A stretch of DNA of 64,000 nt from contig NZ_JAHUBR010000002.1 of assembly GCF_025376885.1 (NCBI RefSeq), positions 186,001 to 250,000 of the forward strand. Reading direction: 5' to 3'. Shown piece after piece: positions 50,828-59,434 of this stretch. The position numbers and the translations under genes were made by a program. Origin of the DNA: Pseudoruegeria sp. SHC-113. Its GTDB lineage: Bacteria; Pseudomonadota; Alphaproteobacteria; Rhodobacterales; Rhodobacteraceae. Under the pieces are notes generated by a model, which saw nothing but the letters and a program-made list of their open reading frames with translations, did not search any database and had not been told where the DNA came from. Numbering within the stretch: position 1 is the first letter of the stretch; the number at the start of each line of letters is the position of its first letter.

Positions 50828-52452
50828 TGGATATCGGAACGATCTCTCTGGTCCTGATGCTGGGCCTCATCCTGCTTCTGGCCATCGGCATGCCCCTGGG
50901 TTTTGCCTCGGCCATCCTTTCGGTGCTCGTCCTCGTGATGAAATTCGAGCCCACCCTGCTGACGGCCCCCTGGACCTTCGGCGACGGCATCCTCACGGGC
51001 CGCCCCGGTTCGGGGCCGCTCAACATCCTGGCCCAGCGAATATACGGATTGCTCACGGACTACGTGCTCATATCCATTCCGCTGTTCATCTTCATGGCCG
51101 CGCTGCTGGAGCGCTCGGGCATCGCGAAGGACATGTATTCCTCGCTCAACGTCTGGCTCAACCGCACCCGCGGCGGCATCGCCATCGTGACCTCGATCAT
51201 GGCCGTCATCATGGCGGCGATGTCGGGGATCATCGGCGGCGAAGTCGTGCTGCTGGGCTTGATCGCTCTGCCGCAGATGCTGCGGCTGGGGTATAATCAG
51301 AACCTCGCCATCGGCACGATCTGTGCCTCAGGCAGCCTTGGCACGATGATCCCGCCCTCGATCGTTTTGATCATCTACGGGCTGATCACCGAAACCTCGA
51401 TCAAGGCGCTGTTCACGGCCTCTTTCATTCCGGGCTTCATGCTCGCCTCCTTCATCATCATCTACATCATCATCCGCACCCAGATGCGGCCCGAGGATGC
51501 CCCCCTGCCCGAGCCCATCGAGGGTGAGCCGGAGGGTTTCGAGAAGTTCAAGCTTTTCGCAGGCTTCCTCTGCATCCTTCTGGCAGGCTTTGCCTCCGTG
51601 CTCTTCCTGCGCGCGCTCTTCTTCGAACTGAGCGGTCAGAACGCGACGAACACCGGCGACGCCTATGCTTACGGCACAGCCGAATGGCTGCCGCGCTTCG
51701 GTGGGGCCGTGGTGTTTGCCTTCGTGATGATGTTCTTCGTGTTGGGCCGCGCGCGTACAGCGCTCGGGTGGCAGATGGGCAAGGGCCTCGTGGCCCCCAT
51801 CGTGGTGATCGGCGTGGTGATGGGCTCGATCTACGGCGGCATCACCGGGATTACCGAGGCCGCTGGCATGGGCGCGCTCGCGGTGCTGGTGATCGCGATC
51901 TTCCGGGGCGAGGCCTCCTTCGATCTCGTCTGGGACAGCCTGATGCGTACCCTGAAATCCACCGGTACGATCATCTGGGTCACGATCGGCGCCACGGCGC
52001 TGGCCGGGGCCTATACGATCGCGGGCGGGCCCACCTATGTGGCGGATTTCATCGTCGGCTCCGAGCTGCCGACGATGGGCATCATCCTGATGATGATGGT
52101 GATCCTGCTGTTCATGGGGGCCTTCATGGATTGGGTCGGCATCGTGCTGCTGATCATCCCCGTCTTCCTGCCCATCGTGCAGCGCCTGCCCATCGAAGAG
52201 ATCGGGCTCATCGGCCAGCTTGAGCCGCGCTACGTGGCGATCTGGTTCGGGGTGGTGTTCTGTATGAACATGCAGGTGAGCTTCCTGTCGCCCCCCTTCG
52301 GCCCCGCGGCCTTCTACCTGAAATCGGTGGCCCCGCCGCATATCTCGCTGACGGATATCTTCAAAGGCTTCCTGCCTTTCATCGGCATCCAGCTGCTGGC
52401 ACTCTCGGTGCTGCTGATCTGGCCGCCGATCGTGGAAATCCTGCTCAAGTGA
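50827..52452 (+). CDS. dctM: TRAP transporter large permease (DctM/FcbT3), 541 residues
   Basis: 541 residues against about 425 for ordinary DctM. The DctM core is clear: IGMPLGFASAILSVL, IPLFIFMAALLERSGIA, GSLGTMIPPSIVLIIYG and YGGITGITEAAGMGA. The additional length is an insert around residues 235-310 with one or two extra membrane segments and a polar loop (SGQNATNTGDAYAYG). Such inserts occur in the FcbT3 subgroup. Forms the channel with the small permease. Confidence 0.92.
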   Translation: MDIGTISLVLMLGLILLLAIGMPLGFASAILSVLVLVMKFEPTLLTAPWTFGDGILTGRPGSGPLNILAQRIYGLLTDYVLISIPLFIFMAALLERSGIAKDMYSSLNVWLNRTRGGIAIVTSIMAVIMAAMSGIIGGEVVLLGLIALPQMLRLGYNQNLAIGTICASGSLGTMIPPSIVLIIYGLITETSIKALFTASFIPGFMLASFIIIYIIIRTQMRPEDAPLPEPIEGEPEGFEKFKLFAGFLCILLAGFASVLFLRALFFELSGQNATNTGDAYAYGTAEWLPRFGGAVVFAFVMMFFVLGRARTALGWQMGKGLVAPIVVIGVVMGSIYGGITGITEAAGMGALAVLVIAIFRGEASFDLVWDSLMRTLKSTGTIIWVTIGATALAGAYTIAGGPTYVADFIVGSELPTMGIILMMMVILLFMGAFMDWVGIVLLIIPVFLPIVQRLPIEEIGLIGQLEPRYVAIWFGVVFCMNMQVSFLSPPFGPAAFYLKSVAPPHISLTDIFKGFLPFIGIQLLALSVLLIWPPIVEILLK

Positions 52453-52457
52453 TCTCC

Positions 52458-52507
52458 GGTCCGGGCCGCCCAGCGGCCCGGACCTCCGCATTTTGTTCGA
52501 AAATGCC
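52458..52507 (+). terminator. Terminator hairpin after dctM with conserved trailing motif
   Basis: GGTCCGGGCCGC-CCA-GCGGCCCGGACC is a perfect 12-bp stem (52458-52484). Within 10 nt comes TTTTGTTCGAAAATGCC, a third, weaker copy of the motif found at 21217 and 26500. The rest of the 179-bp gap to the dehydratase shows an AT-rich patch (52500-52530) that may be its promoter. Confidence 0.7.
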
Positions 52508-52631
52508 AAAAAAACATTGAATTCAATTGCACAGCCTGCCGCTTTGCCTGCTGATGTTAAACGCTGCCGGATGAATGATTCGGTGGCCAGCGCGGGCAGG
52601 TATCGCACCGCCCCACGCCGCAGGAGACCAC

Positions 52632-54137
52632 ATGCCCAGAACCGTGCGCCTTGATCCGTCCGACAATGTCGAGACAGCCGTGGAAGCCATTGCCGCCGGC
52701 ACGCAAGCCGCAGGCGTGACAACGCTGCAGGCGATCCCCTCTGGCCACAAGCTCGCCACGCAGGACATCGCGCGCGGGGATGCCATCCGCAAATACGCCC
52801 AGATCATCGGCTATGCCGCCGAGGACATCCCTGCCGGCAGCCATGTGCACACCCAGAACGTCGAATTTCGCAACACAGACGTCGCCTATGATTTCGCCAC
52901 CGATCTGCGCCCGGCTCCGGCGGCGCAGGCCAGCGAAAGTTTCATGGGCTACCGCCGCGAAAACGGCAGCGTCGGCACCCGCAACTACATCGCCATCGTC
53001 ACCTCGGTGAACTGCTCGGCCACCGCAGCCCGCCGCATCGCCGATGCCTTCGGGCCGGAGGAACTTGCCGAGTACCCCAACGTCGACGGAGTCGTGGCCT
53101 TCGTGCACGGCACCGGCTGCGGCATGGGCGGGGATGGCGAAGGCTTCGAGGCACTCCAGCGCGTCATGTGGGGCTATGCGCGCCACCCCAACCACGCCGG
53201 CGTGCTGATGGTGGGGCTGGGCTGCGAGATGAACCAGATCGACTGGCTGCTGGAGGCCTATGGGCTGAAGCAGGGCCCGCTCTTCCAGACGATGAACATC
53301 CAGAACGTCGCCGGGCTGCGGCGCACGGTGGAAATGGGGATCGAGAAGGTCCGCGCGATGCTACCCATCGCCAACACCGCGCAGCGCACGCCGTGCCCTG
53401 TGTCGGAGCTGAAAGTGGCCTTGCAATGCGGTGGCTCGGACGCGTGGTCCGGCATCACCGCGAACCCGGCGCTTGGCTATGCCTGCGATCTGATTGCAGC
53501 GCAGGGCGGCACCGGCGTGCTGGCCGAAACGCCTGAGATCTACGGCGCCGAGCACCTGCTCACCCGCCGCGCCAAGGATGAGGCCACCGGCCAGCGGCTG
53601 ATCGGCCTGATCAAATGGTGGGAGGATTACACCGCCCGCAACCGCGGCTCGATGGACAACAACCCCTCCCCCGGCAACAAGAAGGGCGGGCTGACAACGA
53701 TCCTCGAAAAATCCCTCGGCGCGGCAGCGAAGGGCGGCACCACTCCGCTGAACGGTGTCTACAAATACGCCGAGCCCGTCACCGCCCAAGGCTTCACCTT
53801 CATGGACAGCCCCGGCTACGATCCGGCCAGCGTGACAGGCCAGATCGCGGGCGGCTGCAACCTGGTCTGCTTCACCACCGGGCGCGGCTCGGCCTTTGGC
53901 AGCAAACCCGCCCCGACGATCAAAATTGCCACCAACGCAGCGCTTTATGCCAAGATGCCCGAGGACATGGACATCAACGCAGGCACCATCCTGACCGAAG
54001 GCGTCAGCGTGGAAGAGAAAGGGCGCGAGATCTACGAGATGTTCCTGGCCGTGGCCTCCGGCCAGCAAAGCAAATCCGAGGCACAGGGCCTCGGGGATTA
54101 CGAATTCGTGCCGTGGCAGATCGGCGCGGTCATGTAA
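52632..54137 (+). CDS. uxaA: UxaA-family dehydratase (altronate/galactarate dehydratase type)
   Basis: 501 residues, close to E. coli UxaA (495) and shorter than GarD. An N-terminal SAF domain (about 1-100; IPSGHKLATQDIARGDAIRKY) is followed by the main dehydratase body (GYRRENGSVGTRNYIAIV, FVHGTGCGMGG, GCEMNQID, LQCGGSDAWSGITANPALG). It dehydrates a hexonate or hexarate to a 2-keto-3-deoxy acid. As the second dehydratase in the locus it probably widens the range of acids used. The substrate is not fixed. The ATG at 52632 follows CAGGAG. Confidence 0.87.
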   Translation: MPRTVRLDPSDNVETAVEAIAAGTQAAGVTTLQAIPSGHKLATQDIARGDAIRKYAQIIGYAAEDIPAGSHVHTQNVEFRNTDVAYDFATDLRPAPAAQASESFMGYRRENGSVGTRNYIAIVTSVNCSATAARRIADAFGPEELAEYPNVDGVVAFVHGTGCGMGGDGEGFEALQRVMWGYARHPNHAGVLMVGLGCEMNQIDWLLEAYGLKQGPLFQTMNIQNVAGLRRTVEMGIEKVRAMLPIANTAQRTPCPVSELKVALQCGGSDAWSGITANPALGYACDLIAAQGGTGVLAETPEIYGAEHLLTRRAKDEATGQRLIGLIKWWEDYTARNRGSMDNNPSPGNKKGGLTTILEKSLGAAAKGGTTPLNGVYKYAEPVTAQGFTFMDSPGYDPASVTGQIAGGCNLVCFTTGRGSAFGSKPAPTIKIATNAALYAKMPEDMDINAGTILTEGVSVEEKGREIYEMFLAVASGQQSKSEAQGLGDYEFVPWQIGAVM

Positions 54138-54152
54138 GCGAACAAGACACAG

Positions 54153-55004
54153 ATGAAGACACTACGCATTGGACTGATCGGCGAACACATCGGCGCCTCA
54201 CGTTTCTCGGCAGCGATGGAGGCGCTCTGCGGATTGCACGGGCTGACCCTCGACTTCACCGCCATCGACACCGCTGAGGATCCGGGGTTCAGCCTGCCCG
54301 ACACACTCGCACGGCTGCAGGCCGAGGGCTGGGACGGCGTCTCCGTCACCCATCCCTACAAGGGGGCTGCAGCGGCCTATGCGGGCGCGGCCGTCACGCA
54401 GGATGTGGCCGCGATCGGAGCCAGCAACCTCGTGATGTTCAAGCCCACACTGATGGCGCACAACACCGACGCCCCCGGTTTCCGGGCCGCCTGGCACGAT
54501 GCTTTCGGCTCCGCCGCGCCGGGGCAGGTGGCCATGGCCGGTGCGGGCGGCGTGGCCCGCGCGGTGGCTGCAGCGCTACTGTCGCTCGGAGCCGACGAGA
54601 TCACCGTCTGGGACAACGACGCCGCGCGCGCCAAGGCCTTTGCCGATAGCTTTGGCCCTTCCGTGAAGGCCATCCCCATCGCCAGGGCGCCCGACGCCGT
54701 ACGCGAGGCCGACGGGTTGGTGAACGCCACGCCGCTGGGCATGGGGCGGGACAAGCGCAGTGCCTTCACCGCCAATTTCCTTGGCTCCCAAAGCTGGGCG
54801 TTTGACGCCGTTTACACCCCGCCCGACACGCCCTTCCTGCGCGACGCCGCCGGGCGGCATCTTTCGGTGCTTTCCGGCGTGGCCCTGTTCCGCTTCATGG
54901 CGCTGGCCTCTTTCGCCGTCTACACCGGCCTCACCCCCGAAGAAGACGCCGCGCTGGAGGCCCTCGCCCCGCTCGCCCCGGATTTCCCACCGGCCCGTCG
55001 CTAA
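54153..55004 (+). CDS. Shikimate dehydrogenase-like oxidoreductase with altered substrate pocket
   Basis: 283 residues of the AroE fold. Catalytic Lys70 (VTHPYK), Asn91, the NTD triad with Asp106 and the NADP loop AGAGGVAR are kept. Substrate-binding positions differ: the first Ser of the SxS carboxylate grip is Arg17 (SRFSAAM), and the conserved Gln near the C terminus is Met249 (FRFMALASF). It sits 15 nt after the UxaA-type gene and far from aromatic biosynthesis genes. I infer a catabolic dehydrogenase for a hydroxy acid rather than biosynthetic AroE. Confidence 0.85.
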   Translation: MKTLRIGLIGEHIGASRFSAAMEALCGLHGLTLDFTAIDTAEDPGFSLPDTLARLQAEGWDGVSVTHPYKGAAAAYAGAAVTQDVAAIGASNLVMFKPTLMAHNTDAPGFRAAWHDAFGSAAPGQVAMAGAGGVARAVAAALLSLGADEITVWDNDAARAKAFADSFGPSVKAIPIARAPDAVREADGLVNATPLGMGRDKRSAFTANFLGSQSWAFDAVYTPPDTPFLRDAAGRHLSVLSGVALFRFMALASFAVYTGLTPEEDAALEALAPLAPDFPPARR

Positions 55005-55071
55005 GGCGCGGACGCGCCCGGATCCGTTCTCACCCTCTTTCCAACATCCGTTTTTCTGCAAGGAGCACATC

Positions 55072-55959
55072 ATGTCCAAACCCAAAATCGGCTTTATCGG
55101 CCTCGGCCTCATGGGCTCTGCCATGGTGCAGCGCCTGCTGGATTGCGGCTATGAGCTGACCGTGCTCGGCAACACCGATCGCACTGGCGTGGAGGCCGCG
55201 CTGGCCCGAGGCGCGGCGGAAGCCGCCACCGCGCGCGAGTTGGCCGCAGCGAGCGACATCGTGATGCTCTGCATGGGCACCTCGGATCATGTGGAGGGGC
55301 GGATGCGCGGACCGGATGGCGTGATTGCGGGCCTCAAGCCGGGCGCCGTGGTGATCGACTACGGCACCTCCCTGCCCTCTTCCACCATGGCGCTTGGTGC
55401 GGAAGTGGCGGCGGCCGGGGGCACGCTGCTCGATGCGCCGCTCGGGCGCACCCCGAGCCATGGGCGCGAAGGCCAGCTCAACATCATGTGCGCCGGCGAC
55501 GAGGCCGCCTATGCCAAGGTCAAACCGGTGCTCGATGATCAGGGCGAGAACGTCTTCCACCTCGGCCCGCTTGGGTCGGGCCACACGATCAAGCTGATCA
55601 ACAATTTCTTCGCCATGACAACCGCCAACGCCATGAGCGAGGCCTTCGCAATGGCCGACAAGGCCGGCATCCCGCGCCAAAACCTCTATGACGTGATGAG
55701 CGCAGGCCCGCTGCGGTCGGGGATGATGGATTTCGTCACCGCCTATGCGCTGGAAGGCGACGCCCAGAAGCTCGCTTTCTCGGTGCGCAATGCCGCCAAG
55801 GACGTGGGCTACTACGGCACAATGGCTGAAGGTCTAGGGGTGGAGTCCATCATGTCCAAAAGCGCGCGCGAAGCCCTTGGCGCGGCGCTGGAAGATGGCC
55901 GGGGCGACGATCTGGTGCCCCAGATGGTCGAGTTCTATTCCGCCCGCTTCGGCAAATAG
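55072..55959 (+). CDS. 3-hydroxyisobutyrate dehydrogenase-family oxidoreductase 2
   Basis: 295 residues. The NAD motif is FIGLGLMGSAMVQRLL, the substrate loop LDAPLGRTPSHGREG departs from the usual SGG, and the catalytic Lys lies in GSGHTIKLINN. The altered loop suggests a different acid from that used by the family member at 46064. AAGGAG precedes the ATG. Third gene of the dehydratase operon. Confidence 0.88.
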   Translation: MSKPKIGFIGLGLMGSAMVQRLLDCGYELTVLGNTDRTGVEAALARGAAEAATARELAAASDIVMLCMGTSDHVEGRMRGPDGVIAGLKPGAVVIDYGTSLPSSTMALGAEVAAAGGTLLDAPLGRTPSHGREGQLNIMCAGDEAAYAKVKPVLDDQGENVFHLGPLGSGHTIKLINNFFAMTTANAMSEAFAMADKAGIPRQNLYDVMSAGPLRSGMMDFVTAYALEGDAQKLAFSVRNAAKDVGYYGTMAEGLGVESIMSKSAREALGAALEDGRGDDLVPQMVEFYSARFGK

Positions 55960-55968
55960 GCGCGCCGC

Positions 55969-56904
55969 GTGAGCACGGCCTCTCCGCTCGGTGCGCCGCA
56001 GGTGCGCCTCGGCATGGGGCTGATGACCCTTGCGTGGTTCTTCTTTGCCTGCACCGACACCACGGTGAAATGGCTGGCCACGCTAGGCCTTCCGGCGCTG
56101 CAACTGGCTTTCATGCGCTACTTCGTGGCGCTGGTGCTCACGGTGGCGGCCCAGAGCGGCGTCGCGCGGCAGAACCGGCGCAAGCGCGCCGCGCTTCTGG
56201 CGGCTGGCGGCACGCCTCAGGCGCTGCTGCGGCTCACAAGGCCGCAGATCACGATGCTCACCTTGCGCGCGCTGCTGCTTGTCTCAGCCACGGTGGTGAA
56301 CTTCATCGCCATCCGCTACCTCTCGCTCACGCTGATCGCGGCGGTGATGTTCTCCGCCCCGATCTTCACCTGCGCACTCTCCGCGCCTTTGCTGGGTGAG
56401 AAGGTCGGCCCGTGGCGCTGGGGGGCGATCCTGCTGGGCTTTGTTGGCGTGATGATCATCGTGGCCCCGTGGAGCGAATCCTTCCACTGGGCGGCGGCGA
56501 TGATCGTCTATAACGCGCTGGCGATGGCCTTCTTCTCGATCCTCACGCGCAAGCTTGCCGGCCATGTGCCTGCGCTCACCATGCAGATGTTCCTGAACGT
56601 GCTGGGCGTCTGCGTGTTGCTGCCCTTCGCGATCCTCACGTGGCAGAACCCCGAAACGATGCGCGACTGGCTCCTGCTCTGCATCTTCGGTGCCTTCGCC
56701 TGGACGGGGCACGAGCTGTTCAGCAACGCCCACCGCTTTGCCGAAGCCTCGGTGCTGATGCCGTTTCAGTACTCCTACATCCTGTTCATGTCGGCGGGCA
56801 GCTTCTTCGTGTTCGGCGATGTGCCGGGGGTGAACACGCTCACCGGTGCGGCGGTGATCATCGTTGCGGGGCTCGTGATCTGGTGGCGGGAGAACCACGC
56901 ATGA
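55969..56904 (+). CDS. EamA/DMT-family transporter
   Basis: 311 residues from a GTG start, 9 nt after the preceding stop. It has about ten membrane helices and two EamA repeats (MTLAWFFFACTDTTVKWLA; LSLTLIAAVMFSAPIFTCAL; then the second repeat from about 150). It may export a metabolite of the sugar-acid pathway, but DMT substrates are not readable from sequence. Confidence 0.87.
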   Translation: MSTASPLGAPQVRLGMGLMTLAWFFFACTDTTVKWLATLGLPALQLAFMRYFVALVLTVAAQSGVARQNRRKRAALLAAGGTPQALLRLTRPQITMLTLRALLLVSATVVNFIAIRYLSLTLIAAVMFSAPIFTCALSAPLLGEKVGPWRWGAILLGFVGVMIIVAPWSESFHWAAAMIVYNALAMAFFSILTRKLAGHVPALTMQMFLNVLGVCVLLPFAILTWQNPETMRDWLLLCIFGAFAWTGHELFSNAHRFAEASVLMPFQYSYILFMSAGSFFVFGDVPGVNTLTGAAVIIVAGLVIWWRENHA

Positions 56905-56929
56905 GTGCCGCCCCTGAAAGAGAGACGCC

Positions 56930-57523
56930 ATGCTGACCTTCGCCGCCGCCGTCTTCTTCCTGATCATCACGCCGGGGCCCGGCGTGCTCTCGACCGCCGG
57001 GGTCGGCTCAGCCTATGGCGCACGCGCGGGCACGCGCTACGTGTTCGGCCTCTGGATCGGCAACAATGCCGTGGCGCTGGCGGTAATCTCAGGCGTGGCG
57101 GCCGTGGTGCTGGCGGCCCCTGCGGTGCGCAACCTGCTCTTCGTGCTCTCCACGGGCTATCTGCTCTACCTCGCCTTCCGCATCGCGGCAGCAGGCTCGA
57201 AACTCGCCTTCATCGAGGCCCGCAGCGCGCCGGGGATCGTGAACGGCATCGCGCTGCAGGCGATCAACCCGAAGGCCTATGCGGTGAACACCGCGCTGTT
57301 TTCCGGCTTTTCCTTCTTGCCGGGCAACCTCGCGGCGGAAACCGCGCTGAAACTGGTGATCTTCAACGCGATCTGGATCCCGATCCATTTCCTCTGGCTC
57401 GCGCTTGGCATCCGCCTGCACGCGCTGGATCTCTCGCCCAAGGCCCACCGCGCGATCAACATCGCGATGAGCCTGTCGATGCTGGCCGTGGTGGCGCTGG
57501 CCGTGGTGGCCTTCCTGCGATAG
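56930..57523 (+). CDS. LysE/RhtB-family exporter
   Basis: 197 residues, six helices. The family opening is FFLIITPGPGVLSTAGVGSAYGARAGTRYVFG and the second-half signature is LQAINPKAYAVNTALFSGF. Typically an amino-acid effluxer. Follows the DMT gene by 25 nt and is the last gene of the rightward operon. Confidence 0.87.
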   Translation: MLTFAAAVFFLIITPGPGVLSTAGVGSAYGARAGTRYVFGLWIGNNAVALAVISGVAAVVLAAPAVRNLLFVLSTGYLLYLAFRIAAAGSKLAFIEARSAPGIVNGIALQAINPKAYAVNTALFSGFSFLPGNLAAETALKLVIFNAIWIPIHFLWLALGIRLHALDLSPKAHRAINIAMSLSMLAVVALAVVAFLR

Positions 57524-57530
57524 AGCCGCG

Positions 57531-58349
57531 TCAGAAGCTGAAGGTCAGGCCTAGATAGGGGCCGTGCTGGTCCACGTCATAGGCGAAGCGGCCGCCGGGG
57601 CGGTCGGTGGCGAAATCGATCCCGTAGAACTGGTAGCCGAACCGCAGGGAAGTGTTTTCCCATTTCTGCCAGTTGAAACCGACCAGCGCGAGGTAAGAGA
57701 GATCGTTGCCGTTCACGCCAAAGCCGCTCAGCTCGGCGCGCGCGCCGAAGATCCAGTCGTCCGCGATCTCCACCGAGTAGCGCGCCGTGACAACCGGCTC
57801 AAACCAATCCTCCGTGCCGCCGATGGTGGCCGTGCCACCGCCAGCCCCAGTGCCGGTGACCTCCTGCTTCAGGCGGTTCCACTTGGCGCCGAAGGCCAGA
57901 TCGGTGGCAAAGGGACGGCCTGCGGCATTGACGCCGGCGTTCACGCGATAGGCCCCCTGCACCGCGACGAAGGCCTGCCGGGCGTCCACTTCCACGCGGG
58001 TTACCGCAGGGCCGGGCAGGGACTGATCCAGCCCGAGGTTCGTCCAATAGCCTTCCACGATGATCCCGTAGCGCCCTTTCCAGCCCTCGTAGCGGATCGA
58101 GGCCGCGCCCTGCAGCAGGTCGAAAATATCGCCGAGGTCCAGATCCAGATCGGTGCTGGTGCCGTCGATCGTCGAGGTGCCGGTGGTAGAGAGCGGCAGG
58201 AACAGGAACGGTGTAATCGAGTGTTGCCAGCTGTCGGCGCTCAGTTCACCGGGCAGCGGTTGCGCCTCGGCTTGCGGGGCGGCCAAGGCGAGCCCGACAC
58301 AGGCCGCCGCGGCCAAAGCCATCCGGTTCAGATATCCAGTCACACCCAT
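57531..58349 (-). CDS. Outer-membrane beta-barrel protein of unknown function
   Basis: 272 residues. A signal peptide (LAAAACVGLALAAPQAEA) precedes a series of alternating amphipathic strands and a terminal Phe (GPYLGLTFSF), the normal C-terminal signal of outer-membrane barrels. An aspartate/threonine-rich turn (TSTIDGTSTDLDLDLGDIFDLL) opens the barrel. The family is known only as hypothetical. Convergent with the LysE-type gene and divergent from allE. Confidence 0.82.
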   Translation of the reverse strand: MGVTGYLNRMALAAAACVGLALAAPQAEAQPLPGELSADSWQHSITPFLFLPLSTTGTSTIDGTSTDLDLDLGDIFDLLQGAASIRYEGWKGRYGIIVEGYWTNLGLDQSLPGPAVTRVEVDARQAFVAVQGAYRVNAGVNAAGRPFATDLAFGAKWNRLKQEVTGTGAGGGTATIGGTEDWFEPVVTARYSVEIADDWIFGARAELSGFGVNGNDLSYLALVGFNWQKWENTSLRFGYQFYGIDFATDRPGGRFAYDVDQHGPYLGLTFSF

Positions 58350-58444
58350 GAAACTCTCTCCCTCTTGCCAAAGCCGCCCCTGCAGCACAGGGGCCGTTTC
58401 GCCAAGGGTTCCACAGTGCAGGCGTTTCACCAAGTGTTTTCAAA

Positions 58445-58476
58445 GCCGCATTGCGCCATCCAGCGCAATCTGCGGC
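58445..58476. promoter_or_regulatory. Bulged 12-bp inverted repeat upstream of allE
   Basis: GCCGC-ATTGCGC-CATCCA-GCGCAAT-CT-GCGGC: both arms pair over 12 bp with a two-base bulge. It lies in the 248-bp divergent gap between the outer-membrane protein and allE, about 120 bp before allE. Copies of TTTTCAAA flank it. It is the best operator candidate for the purine locus. Confidence 0.5.
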
Positions 58477-58597
58477 CATTTTCAAACGGTTTCGAAAGCA
58501 CTCTTCGCCGCAATCCCGGTGGCAGGGAGCGATCCAGCGGCCCATAGTTGGCCTCTGTTTCTTTTGTCCTGTCCCTTTGCCCCGCCAAGGAGCCCCG

Positions 58598-59434
58598 ATG
58601 CCCGCCCCCACCTACTATGCCCCCCGTGGCGGCCTGCCCGGACAAGATCAGCTCCTGACCGACCGCGCCATCTTCACCGAGGCCTATGCGGTGATCCCAC
58701 GCGGCACGATGCGTGACATCGTGACAAGCTACCTGCCCGGCTGGGAGGCCACGCGGCTCTGGGTTCTGGCGCGCCCGATGACGGGCTTCGCCGAGACGTT
58801 TTCGCAATACATCATGGAGGTCGCCCCCGGTGGCGGTTCTGATGCGCCGGAAAGCGATCCGGAAGCGCAAGCCGTGCTTTTCGTCGTGGACGGCGAGGCG
58901 CTTTTGACGGTGAATGGCACGCTGCACAGGCTGGTGCCCGGCGGCTATGCCTACCTGCCCCCCGCCTGCGACTGGACGCTGAAGAACGAAAGCGATGCGC
59001 CTCTGCGCTTCCACTGGATCCGCAAGGCCTATGAGCCGGCGGAAGGCCTCTCTGCACCCGAGCCGCTGATCCTGAACGAGCAGGACATAGCCCCCACCCC
59101 GATGCCGGGCACCGACGGCAAATGGGCCACCACCCGCTTCGTGGACCCGGCCGATCTGCGCCACGACATGCATGTGACCATCGTCACCTTCGAGCCCGGC
59201 GGCGTGATCCCTTTCCTTGAAACCCATGTGATGGAACACGGGCTCTACGTGCTGGAGGGCAAGGCTGCTTACCGGCTCAACGGCGATTGGGTCGAGGTGG
59301 AAGCAGGCGATTTCATGTGGCTGCGCGCCTTCTGCCCGCAGGCCTGTTACGCAGGGGGGCCGGGCAAGTTCCGCTACCTGCTCTACAAGGACGTGAACCG
59401 CCAGATGCCCCTGCGGCTCAGCCCACGGCGTTAA
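58598..59434 (+). CDS. allE: (S)-ureidoglycine aminohydrolase
   Basis: 278 residues, a bicupin. The opening YYAPRGGLPGQDQLLTDRAIF and the C-terminal cupin metal site (FLETHVMEHGLYVLEGKAAYRL; GDFMWLRAFCPQACYAGG) match the AllE/YlbA family. It converts ureidoglycine to ureidoglycolate plus ammonia using Mn2+. The ATG follows CAAGGAG. Its TAA stop lies in a TTAA shared with the stop of the convergent LysR gene. Confidence 0.9.
   Translation: MPAPTYYAPRGGLPGQDQLLTDRAIFTEAYAVIPRGTMRDIVTSYLPGWEATRLWVLARPMTGFAETFSQYIMEVAPGGGSDAPESDPEAQAVLFVVDGEALLTVNGTLHRLVPGGYAYLPPACDWTLKNESDAPLRFHWIRKAYEPAEGLSAPEPLILNEQDIAPTPMPGTDGKWATTRFVDPADLRHDMHVTIVTFEPGGVIPFLETHVMEHGLYVLEGKAAYRLNGDWVEVEAGDFMWLRAFCPQACYAGGPGKFRYLLYKDVNRQMPLRLSPRR

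Noticed and set aside
54153-55004. Plain annotation as biosynthetic shikimate dehydrogenase (aroE)
   Set aside because: Two substrate-binding residues differ and the context is catabolic; the fold name is kept but not the function.
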